64,000 nt of DNA from Theocolax elegans (lineage: Eukaryota > Arthropoda > Insecta > Hymenoptera > Cerocephalidae), in NCBI GenBank assembly GCA_026168455.1, contig CM047431.1, positions 3,501,603 to 3,565,602 of the forward strand, given 5' to 3'. The position numbers were made by a program, and so were the translations under genes. The notes beneath the pieces are model-generated. The model worked only from the letters and a program-made list of their open reading frames with translations, did not search any database and was not told where the DNA came from. Of this stretch, positions 55,346 through 64,000 are shown in pieces (position 1 is the first letter of the stretch; every line of letters starts with the position of its first letter).

Positions 55346-56690
55346 CTTACTTAAGTGAGTAAAAAAATGTACTTAGTTATGGAGTGATTTTGAAATAGAG
55401 TAACCTAAGTTTTACAGGTTCAATGACCGTAGGAGAAATGAGAACTTATAAAAAAAAAGAATAAGAATCAATATATATAGCGAGACGATATCACACATGA
55501 GATGACAGTTGATGAGGAATACGAGTAACACTGTATACAAATATGGTGATACACTATAGAACAATGACGTCATCAAGGTCACGTGTTAGGTTACTTGTTT
55601 ATTTATATAACAAATAAAACCGAGTCTAGGACTATGTACCAGACGCACATTGTGCCAGGCGCGGAAAAACGGGGAATCGTATAGAGTGGAAGGGCGAGCA
55701 TCTTATCTTTCAGTTCTACCAAATTAACGGGTTGCTAAGCGGCCGATTTGAATTATAAAATACTAATTGTAATTACGAAATGTAAATTTTTTAATTAAAT
55801 GGCATCTGCAGTAGTGAAGCCCGTAAAAAATTTTTTCTCAGCAAATTTCAGCCTTTTTCGTTCATTAACTAAAGAGAAATGAGTGTTAGGTAAATCCTTT
55901 ATATAGACAAAGGTTGTGAATAATTAATTTTTAGCACATAAATTTTTGGAGCTTCGAATTAAAATAATCAAAAATTAATTTTCATTAAATCATTATAAAT
56001 TAAAATAAATGCGTTTTGGTACAAAAAATATTCAAAATTTGGTTAGAAATATTAAAATAATTTCGAGTATTTCATATCTTTATTGTAAGAGTAGATATTG
56101 CAAAAAAAATTATTTTATTATTATTATTACTATTATCGTTATTATTATAGAAATTGTAATGAAATAAATTTATTAATTATTCTTTCATTTAAAATTAATT
56201 AAAATATTTGTATAGAATAAAAATTCGACTGTAAGGAATAGAAAAATTTTATTACTATTTTATAACTATAATATAATTGTAAAATTAGATATACATTGTA
56301 TCTATAAATTTTAAATAAAACTGTTACAAAAAAAAATCAATCTGTTGTATATTTACAAAAGAAATTTATAATCAAAGAGTCTCTCAGTTTAGTCATACAC
56401 GTATCATCCAAATGTAAATATTCAGCTAAGATGTCATAACTTAGTTTTCACATTTTAAAAGAAACATATACACTCTTTCTAATTTGGAAGTTGCTTACTC
56501 TCTTTTAAAATATTCAAGTTAACTTTTAATTATGCATTATTACATTTATATTTCTTATTTTCGTATTTAACCATTAAGTTACAGAAAGTATTTTGTAGTA
56601 TCATTATACTGTAAAGAGTGATTGAATAAATAAAAATTAAATATGTAATCATTGATTCAATTAAATATTATTTAAAAAAAAACAATATAT
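55346..56690. other. AT-rich DNA, no gene seen
   Basis: Low-complexity A/T tracts and no ORF over 60 codons with any motif. A slightly GC-richer stretch at 55480-55740 has no recognisable feature. Confidence 0.4.
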
Positions 56691-58762
56691 AATAATTGCG
56701 ACGTTACCAAATTTTTGGTTAAAATAATTAACCGTTTCCCGGTGGAAACGCCGAAAATATTAACAAATAAAATAAACCCTGCACGGCCGACTCTCTCAGA
56801 GGAGATCCCGTCGAATTTACAGTGGACCGGTTTCCACTGTACTCTATAATAATTTTTAGTTGGCGTAAATACACTTGTTTTCCCGCACAGAAAATTAATA
56901 AGCGGATTCCTTGCGGAATCCACTGTCACCACTACCACGAGAGAGATTAGTGAAACTTAATATTTATTAATAACGCGCGAAAAAAACCCAACGTAACGCG
57001 ACGTAATTAACAAATAAAAACCCAATGAACCCAACGATAGAAAATCAATCACTCCCGAAACAACCACGTTTGACCAACAATTGATTATAAAATACGGACG
57101 CCACTATAATAATTAAATTGCTTACCAATTCTCGGAGTATAATTGTTAAATAAACTAAATATATGGCTCTATGGAATTTCGCTCCAATTCTCCGTTATTT
57201 TCCTACTAACAATTACTCCAAGTATCTCCAAGTTCTTGGATAAAACAATCAAAATTGTGGTTCCGCTACAAAAATGTCTACGAATCTCTTTTTCCCAATA
57301 TCTCTCTCTCACTCAAAATAACTCTGCTCTCGAAAACTTGACTTTACTCTCCAACTCACGATACTAGAATGCTCCCTTTCCGGAAACTACCCTCCGTAAC
57401 CGAAAATTTAAATACTCTCTCCTTTTCTCACTTGTTGTCCCAGTTCCTTATCTCTCTCGTGTCACCTGCGGGAGGTAAGTCATTATTTTACTTATCTCCA
57501 TGTAATTACATGTCACAGGTGCCCCCCCGCTACCGTATAGTCCTTACTAATATCAAAATTGACAACTCATTTACATAAGTTATCATTGTCCCAACTATTA
57601 CAGTAAATATACGTGTATTACGGAATTACTGTCATAATACTATTTTATACAGTAATTCCATACACGACACATCGTCCTTACTATAAAACATTTAGTAATA
57701 TCACCAAAATCTCATTGGCGCGAGATTTGAATCTCTTATTCGCCTCTATATATTATACACGTAAAATATATATATACCCGAACGATCCCCACTACACGTG
57801 TTCCGAAACTCCCTACTTATCGATACATATATCCCTACGTCGATGAAAGCGCGGACCGCCTAGTTACTATGCGCGCGCTTGAATCTCGATCGATTCAAGA
57901 TGGACGCAACTGAGCTCGAACCGGCACGTAAACAACGTGCTTCGCGACCGGTTCACCGCGTGCGCGCGATCCCCACCGGCGGGGACGACGATAAATCGTT
58001 CCGCGGGTGTAGTGCGCGTGTAAAATGTGTGTGCGCGTACGTATACTCGCGTGTATACGCCGTGCGCGAGGACGACAACGAGTTCTCCCCACCAACGCTC
58101 CACGAGGCAATACACACAGCGATCATGGTAATGTTTACATCATTGTTTATTGCATATTTGCAATAAACAATGATGCAAAACTCCTGAAATAGGTAAGTCT
58201 TAAAGTAACTTTTCACCAAATCAATTCTTTACGGCTTTCCAATGTCTATGTTCCCCTATATTTAATAAATAACATCAATATTAACCTTAATTATCCCAAT
58301 TCAGTTAACTAATTCTATTAAAACAACAACGGTTTGTTCATTCCTTCAATGAATGAACAAGCCACTATTTACTAAAGTAATTTACCTAGCAATCATGATA
58401 TTAACCCATAAATATGTGTCAATAGATGTATCGTTATCTATTGACACGTACTCACCCAATATTTGTATCCTCACTAATATACATATCTATTCAACATATT
58501 AAAATATTTTTCCCTTTACAGATGCAGTCCTCCAGGAGCAGGTGTCCACCACCGAAACCTCATCTTCCTGCAGATGAGAACCCCGGAGCGGACAACCTTA
58601 ACACTTCCAAGACCACACCATCAACGTCCTGACCCTACGCTTCTGGCTAACCACCGAACCAGCTAAGTATAACATCTCTTATAATTTCCATAGCTAAATA
58701 ACACCATATTAATATTCCTTATTTATTTTCAGGTACCCCCTATATATGATGACACCATCACA
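56690..58762 (-). mobile_element. Probable 3' LTR region of the minus-strand Gypsy element
   Basis: On the minus strand a polypurine run (TTTAGGGGGGGGCAA) ends at 58763, and TGTGATGGTGTCATC begins at 58762, as at a Gypsy 3' LTR. The lower boundary is not defined because the 5' LTR is outside the window. Sequence with a promoter-like or leader-like look continues to about 56690 (TTTGGTAACGTCGC near 56700). A second G-run followed by TGTGACATG lies near 57510-57530. Short frames at 57867-58219 lie in a GC-rich patch and carry no domain. Confidence 0.4.
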
Positions 58763-59025
58763 TTGCCCCCCCCTAAACTTTAACTTACCCCGTAAGAATT
58801 AAGTTTACTCTTATCACTCTCTTATTCATTACCTGATTCATATCGAGGGACCACGAATAAAAGGAAATACAATATCATGAATTCAATACTACAAAAACAC
58901 AATAAAACAATAGATTAATCAAATAAAATGATAAAAAAAAAAAAGTAAAAGAAAACTCACATTGCTTCCTCTTCTCTCTTCTCTTTTCGCTGACACTGAA
59001 AATTCCTACCATAATATGGTAGGAA
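57622..59025. repeat. Cluster of short perfect hairpins
   Basis: Perfect inverted repeats: 57622-57659 (11-bp arms), 57878-57899 (8), 58138-58175 (17-bp arms, 4-nt loop), 58334-58360 (10), 58416-58447 (12), 59003-59025 (11-bp arms, 1-nt loop). Their sequences are unrelated. They lie in the LTR and 3' untranslated DNA of the Gypsy element, not in its pol. Confidence 0.6.
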
Positions 59026-59121
59026 GGCCCTACTATCTACCCATCTACCGAATCACCCCACTAATATCTCTAACTCTACCCTAATGACCCCACAAACCCC
59101 AAACCCTAACCACCCCTAAGC
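58763..59121 (-). promoter_or_regulatory. 3' untranslated segment and polypurine tract of the minus-strand Gypsy
   Basis: Lies between the pol stop and the LTR. It is T-rich and A-rich in turn on the minus strand and ends in the polypurine tract next to 58762 that would prime plus-strand synthesis. Confidence 0.5.
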
Positions 59122-62100
59122 CTACAAATTGTTTTTTCCGAAAACGGACCTGAGAACCATGTCTCTTATGTCCCCCGGAACATCCCGTAATCCCTCCAAC
59201 AACCTAAGGGTAGCATTCAAGGTAGGTGGACCCTCCTCCGCAATTTCCCTTACGGGCACGGACCTCGACGGCCGAACGACACCCCTCGGGGTCCGGATAG
59301 GACCTCCTCCACTTCTCGAGTCACGCTGGTCCGACCCTGTCTCGGTCGACTGGAGTCTTACCCCCGCTACGCGGGGTACGCTGGGAACCGACCTATCCGA
59401 CTGCCCATACTTCATCCGGATATATTCCCGGTGCACCCTAGCACATCGTGGGCAATTGGAAAGATCGACCCCCCTCCGTCCACAATTTCTGCAACACACA
59501 TACTCCACTGCCTTCGGACAACACAGTTGCCCATGACCCCTCTGCCAGCAATTGAAACATGCCCGATGGGGAGGGTCCACCTCAGGATTCGTGGGAATGG
59601 GGTCTAAACCCCCAAACATAGCTCCACTCCGACGCACGGGGAGGGTATGAGACCCTACCGTGGTCTCAGGAAGCGGTTGTGGGGTCCACTGGACCGCCGC
59701 GACGACTGCACGGGACGAACCATTGATTTCGTCCGGTCCAGTCCTCCCAGCCCGTCCAACTGGCCGATTGTCCCCACTAAATTCTACCGCCCGTTCATTT
59801 CTACGGGTAGGGGGCCCTGGCGGGGTTGGCGAGCGCGGTCGAATCAAATGCACCGTCTCGTAATCGTCCATTTGGAGTTGGCGCCGGGGATTGTACTTTT
59901 TGGTCTTTCTCGATTTCTTTTTCTTCTTTTCCGGTCCCCGGATCGTCACCTCCTCCTGGACTAGATCCGGCAAATTTGATGGGCCCGCCTCCACCAAGTC
60001 CCGAGAGGACACCCCACCGCCCGTCACTCCATTCCACATAGGGATTTGAGAATTTAACATCGGGGGGGGAGATGGATGTTCTAACAACCAGTCATCCAAC
60101 TCCCTCACATATTCTGAATTGTCCAACAAATCCACCTCTAACCTCGTCGCCGCAGCGACGGACCCAACTACATTTGGCGGTTCTGATACCACCGACGCTA
60201 ATTTAGTGGTCGCTGAGGGTGGAGGTGGTGTCAGCTCCACCTCCATCTCAGCCCCTTCGGAGACCATTTCTGGCTGCACCTGATCCGGTTTTGGAGGATC
60301 GAGGCTCAGTTGGCGCACTCGGCGCTCCTCCTCCGCCAACCACTCCTCCTCAGTCTCTCGGTCATCCGCCCAGTTGAACCAGGGTAACGGCCGGATTCCC
60401 GAAGAAACCGAGGAGACCGGTACCGAATCACCGGAGGCAGACTCGGAACGCCCAGTACTCCCTCCGACCCCCAACCCCTCCGACCGGTTTTGGCAATCTT
60501 CCTGAGCGTCCCCACTGCTTCCTGGTTTCCTTGATTCAGCCATTCCTAAAAAAGAATTTTGAATTAACCTACGTTCCCTACTACCACGTGGGGGAATATA
60601 CCTCTTTAAATCCGACACATGTACTTTGTTAACACGACCCTTCGATTTCGAACTCATGTCCAATATATACGTATTAGGGGATTTAACCTCTACAATAGTG
60701 AAAGGACCTTCAAATTTGGGAGCGAGCTTTGCTGAGAACCTATTTCCTCCATGTGATTGGAAATGCATCCTAACTAAAACTTTATCCCCCACTAAAAATC
60801 TGGTATCCTTCCGACCCTGGTTATATACCCTAGCTTGTTTCTCTCTCGATTTCTCTAAATTCTTAGCTACTATATCCCTCACTATATCTAACCTACGAAC
60901 CCTATCAACCCACACAGAATCATCAACCCTACTAATTGGTTGAGGTTTCTCGACCTCCCTACGTAAACTCTTTACTGGTTTTGGGTGTCTCCCATAATTT
61001 AGAAACGCTGGTGACACCCGTGTCGACGATTGAATTGCCGTGTTTAAAGCGTGTCGGAATTCATGGAGATGTTGATCCCAAGTCCGATGATCCGCTTCGA
61101 CAAACGTTGCAATCATCGTTTTAAGCGTGCGATTGCTACGTTCGACAGGGTTTGCTTGCGGATGGTAAGGAGGTGTAGTGATATGTTTCACCCCATATCC
61201 TACTAAAATATCGTTCAGATATTTATTCTCAAACTCCTTACCATTATCCGTAAGCAAATATTCTGGAGTTTCCCACCGAAATAAAACTAACTCCTCGAAC
61301 GCTCTCGCTACCGCTTTCCCATCAGCAGATCTCAGTGGTTTCAACTCTATCCAGCGAGTAAATAAATCTTGAAATACCAGCAGATATTTGCATTGATTTT
61401 TACTGGCCGGAAACTCCATCATATCCGCCGCAACGACAACCCACGGTTTCTCTACTACCCTACTACTCATTAGTCCCTGGGGCCCTGATTGAGAAACTTT
61501 GTACTTTTGACAAGTTTCACACCCTACTACGAATTTATGAATGTCGTACCACATTCCTCTCCAGAAATACTCCCTAGCGACCTTATCATATGTCTTCTCG
61601 ACCCCTAAATGACCTGCGGAGGTAACGCAATGGGCATCACTCATGACCCGATCACGTTGCTCCTCCGGAACTACCAATTTCCAGGACTCTTCTCTATTGG
61701 TCACTGGGTCTAACAGTGGTTCGTTCCGGAATCTATATAGCATTCCATCTTCCACTTTCCACTGCTGATACCTATCAGGGAACTGCTGTACATTGCTCAG
61801 CATGTTGAGGTACCACGGATCTCCAATCTCTTTAAAGGCAGCTACTACATTTTCTTCAGACTCGTACATCCTGGAGAGAGCATCTGGGACTTGATTCAAG
61901 GCTCCTTTCCTATGAATTATCTCAAAGTCCCATTGCTGCATCTCCAGGGCCCAACGAGCAAGTCTACCCGTCGGCTCTTTTAAATTTCTCAGCCACCTAA
62001 GAGCACTGTGATCCGTGATCGCCGTAAACTTATAACCCTCAAGATACGGCCTCAACTTCTTGATTGCCCAGAGCAATGCCAAACACTCCTTTTCAGTGGT

Positions 62101-64000
62101 TGTGTAATTTCGCTCCGCAGCGGTCAGGACCCTACTAATATAGACGATGGGATGTTCTCCGTCCTCCTGATCCTGTGTCAGCACAGCCCCCAAGGCAAAG
62201 TTGCTAGCGTCGCACTGAACCTTGAAAGGCCTGCCGAAATCAGGTCTAGCAAGAACAGGAGCGGCAGTCAAGGCTTGTTTCAATTCATTGAAAGCAGCTT
62301 GCTGCTCCTCTCCCCATGTCCATTCCTGTCCCTTACGCAATAGCCTCACTAACGGTATCTTTATTCTAGCCTCGTCTTCAATGAACCTCGAGTACCACGC
62401 TACCATACCAAAGAACCTTCGCAATTCCTTAATCGTTGTAGGTACTGGATAGTTAACCACCGGAGCTACCTTATCTGGATCTGTCCTAAGTCCATCCTTA
62501 TCTAAAATAAACCCTAAATATGTAACCCTACTACAACAAAATTCACATTTGTCCCTATTCATAGTCAATCCAGCATCTAACAACTTTTTAAGAACTAGTT
62601 CTAGGTATTTCAAATGATCCTCGAACGATTCAGTCACCACTATAATATCATCAAGATACCCAAACACGAATGGCTCAAACTCAGGCCCAAATATTGCATC
62701 AATTAACCGTTGGAAGGTCATTGGTGCATTGGTAAGACCAAACGGCATCCTTCTAAATTGCCATAGACCCGATCCCGGCACGGAAAACGCAGTATACCTC
62801 CGACTAGCAGACGCCATCTTAACTTGGAAGTAAGCCTGCTTTAAGTCGATCTTACTTATAAATTTCGCTCTCCGTATCTTATCCAGGATCGAATCTATTT
62901 GAGGCAAAGGATATGCATCTCGTTTGGTTACCGCATTCAGGTCCCGATAGTCAATACAGAATCGAATGGAGCCATCGGATTTGCGGACAAGAACTGGTGC
63001 ACTACTCCAATCACTGGCTGATCTCTCAATCACCCCTAACTTCAGCATCTTCTTAACTTCCTCCTGAGCCACCTCCAGCATCTTGGGAGACATCCTCCTC
63101 GTACGATGCTTGACTGGGGAGGCATTCTGCACGTCAATAGAATGCTCCGTCCAATCAGTCATTCCCAACTTCTCCGGATTATACTCAGGAATCAGCCTCT
63201 GCACCAATTCTTGTACTCGAGCCCTCTGATTATCCTGCAATTCGGATATACCAGAGCACTCACCATGGATATTCGACGACTGCCTTTCAGCATTATCGTC
63301 GAATGTTCTCCATTTCCCTTCGCTAACTCTCCATTGATTCCGTCCCAATCGAACATCGAAATCAAAGGCCTTGCCAAAATCCATCCCAAGTAACATGTCA
63401 GTGTCTAAATCACTGACTACGTTGCAGTGGATTTGGCCCACCTGACCGTCAACTTCTAACATGATGTCGATTGTCCCCACCGCACTAATTGTACCACCAC
63501 TAAAATTTCTAAGTACCGAATTATTAGTTCTAATTCTACTCTTGTACCGCTGCGCAATTTTAGACCCAACTAAAGACAACGTAGACCCGGAATCGACCAA
63601 AGCCCTATACGTAATTCCTCCTAATTCGACGTTAAGAAATTTACGATTATCTGCATTAATCATGGAGATTCCCTGTCTAGTTCCCTCCTCAATTGATGGA
63701 TCTGGTGTCTCTTTGTTACGAGAAAAGATTTCCGAATTCGTAACATTAGGTTCCGTTGATTCTAACCCCAATAAAATGTCAACCCCCTGATTAATTATAT
63801 TTAATCTTGAATAATCTAAATTCTCTTCCCGATTACTAAATCTTTTCTCGTTAACCTGAGTCCCGCCACCATCAATTGATTTCCTAGTTGGCCTAACCTT
63901 CTCTGAAACTCGCACCATAGATTCTGACTTCCCTACGTTTACCTCACTATTAGGATTAGGAACAGATGAATCCGAATCGCGATCTAATCTCACTACCTCA
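59122..64000 (-). CDS. Gypsy Pol polyprotein, intact in window, C-terminal zinc knuckles
   Basis: One uninterrupted frame of at least 1623 codons, open at the window edge; the first in-window start is GTG at 63993, so the true start is upstream. Numbering from 63993: protease ALVDSGSTLS at about 131-140; RT with SKIDLKQAYFQ and YLDD at 446-449; RNase H from VQCDASNFALG at about 592; integrase zinc-binding GHLGVEK...CETCQK at about 794-829, catalytic Asp857, Asp916 (LLTDNGKEF) and Glu951 (NPVERSNRT). After a GPF-type motif a Pro/Ser-rich tail of about 400 residues follows. It contains CFNCWQRGHGQLCC and a second Cys cluster at about 1479-1517 (59443-59559), resembling gag nucleocapsid knuckles. 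No lesions are visible, so the element looks recently active. No gag lies in the window. Confidence 0.88.
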   Translation of the reverse strand, partial: EVVRLDRDSDSSVPNPNSEVNVGKSESMVRVSEKVRPTRKSIDGGGTQVNEKRFSNREENLDYSRLNIINQGVDILLGLESTEPNVTNSEIFSRNKETPDPSIEEGTRQGISMINADNRKFLNVELGGITYRALVDSGSTLSLVGSKIAQRYKSRIRTNNSVLRNFSGGTISAVGTIDIMLEVDGQVGQIHCNVVSDLDTDMLLGMDFGKAFDFDVRLGRNQWRVSEGKWRTFDDNAERQSSNIHGECSGISELQDNQRARVQELVQRLIPEYNPEKLGMTDWTEHSIDVQNASPVKHRTRRMSPKMLEVAQEEVKKMLKLGVIERSASDWSSAPVLVRKSDGSIRFCIDYRDLNAVTKRDAYPLPQIDSILDKIRRAKFISKIDLKQAYFQVKMASASRRYTAFSVPGSGLWQFRRMPFGLTNAPMTFQRLIDAIFGPEFEPFVFGYLDDIIVVTESFEDHLKYLELVLKKLLDAGLTMNRDKCEFCCSRVTYLGFILDKDGLRTDPDKVAPVVNYPVPTTIKELRRFFGMVAWYSRFIEDEARIKIPLVRLLRKGQEWTWGEEQQAAFNELKQALTAAPVLARPDFGRPFKVQCDASNFALGAVLTQDQEDGEHPIVYISRVLTAAERNYTTTEKECLALLWAIKKLRPYLEGYKFTAITDHSALRWLRNLKEPTGRLARWALEMQQWDFEIIHRKGALNQVPDALSRMYESEENVVAAFKEIGDPWYLNMLSNVQQFPDRYQQWKVEDGMLYRFRNEPLLDPVTNREESWKLVVPEEQRDRVMSDAHCVTSAGHLGVEKTYDKVAREYFWRGMWYDIHKFVVGCETCQKYKVSQSGPQGLMSSRVVEKPWVVVAADMMEFPASKNQCKYLLVFQDLFTRWIELKPLRSADGKAVARAFEELVLFRWETPEYLLTDNGKEFENKYLNDILVGYGVKHITTPPYHPQANPVERSNRTLKTMIATFVEADHRTWDQHLHEFRHALNTAIQSSTRVSPAFLNYGRHPKPVKSLRREVEKPQPISRVDDSVWVDRVRRLDIVRDIVAKNLEKSREKQARVYNQGRKDTRFLVGDKVLVRMHFQSHGGNRFSAKLAPKFEGPFTIVEVKSPNTYILDMSSKSKGRVNKVHVSDLKRYIPPRGSRERRLIQNSFLGMAESRKPGSSGDAQEDCQNRSEGLGVGGSTGRSESASGDSVPVSSVSSGIRPLPWFNWADDRETEEEWLAEEERRVRQLSLDPPKPDQVQPEMVSEGAEMEVELTPPPPSATTKLASVVSEPPNVVGSVAAATRLEVDLLDNSEYVRELDDWLLEHPSPPPMLNSQIPMWNGVTGGGVSSRDLVEAGPSNLPDLVQEEVTIRGPEKKKKKSRKTKKYNPRRQLQMDDYETVHLIRPRSPTPPGPPTRRNERAVEFSGDNRPVGRAGRTGPDEINGSSRAVVAAVQWTPQPLPETTVGSHTLPVRRSGAMFGGLDPIPTNPEVDPPHRACFNCWQRGHGQLCCPKAVEYVCCRNCGRRGVDLSNCPRCARVHREYIRMKYGQSDRSVPSVPRVAGVRLQSTETGSDQRDSRSGGGPIRTPRGVVRPSRSVPVREIAEEGPPTLNATLRLLEGLRDVPGDIRDMVLRSVFGKNNL

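Noticed and set aside
57867..58219. Overlapping frames on both strands in a GC-rich patch of the Gypsy LTR
   Set aside because: Mutually overlapping in several phases, Arg/Thr-rich, no domain; GC-rich sequence has few stops by chance.

Overview
The window looks like a repeat-dense stretch of an AT-rich insect genome, possibly hymenopteran. The evidence is one spliced exon resembling insect SAD/BRSK kinase, embedded among arthropod-type transposable elements (TEs): a Kolobok/Mutator-type DNA transposon, Ty3/Gypsy elements, an I-like non-LTR element, Polinton pieces, and SINEs with 5S-rRNA and tRNA heads. There is no bacterial or operon structure. Species assignment cannot be made from the sequence alone.

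Layout. 1-5.7 kb: a fold-back element, then a 1.96 kb block carrying a solo LTR that is tandemly duplicated. 5.6-19.1 kb: a TTAA-flanked Kolobok-like transposon riddled with nested insertions, amplified as an inverted copy, a direct copy and a partial tandem copy. The nested insertions are an inverted-repeat element carrying a hammerhead ribozyme, two MITE families and a 5S-derived SINE. 19.5-20.5 kb: a palindromic element with two identical, oppositely oriented hammerhead ribozymes. 20.7-23.0 kb: a long inverted-repeat element rich in AGGTCA motifs. 23-33 kb: mostly intron-like sequence with the kinase exon, a candidate solo LTR, tRNA-like SINE heads, gag-like debris, a Polinton PolB scrap and a non-LTR RNase H scrap. 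33.6-36.3 kb: a ~60 bp minisatellite running into a 100-N gap.

36.4-55.1 kb: an uncharacterised ORF, then a decayed Polinton (ATPase, conserved proteins, integrase with chromodomain, penton-like capsid protein). The Polinton is fused directly to a 5'-truncated Gypsy element, whose 3' LTR is split by a nearly full-length I-like element with an 11 bp target-site duplication (TSD). 55-59 kb: AT-rich sequence, then the 3' LTR region of a second, apparently intact Gypsy element on the minus strand. Its pol (59.1-64 kb, open at the window edge) carries gag-like zinc knuckles at its C terminus.

The most unusual content is ribozyme-related. Two sequence-unrelated inverted-repeat elements carry complete hammerhead ribozymes with the same geometry: type III, 5-bp stem I, 14-nt loops, complementary loops. 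One interrupts a transposase ORF with a 13 bp TSD, which points to a retrotransposition-like mechanism. Repeated duplication junctions with short shared sequence suggest template-switching rearrangement or assembly error, and these need raw-read checks.
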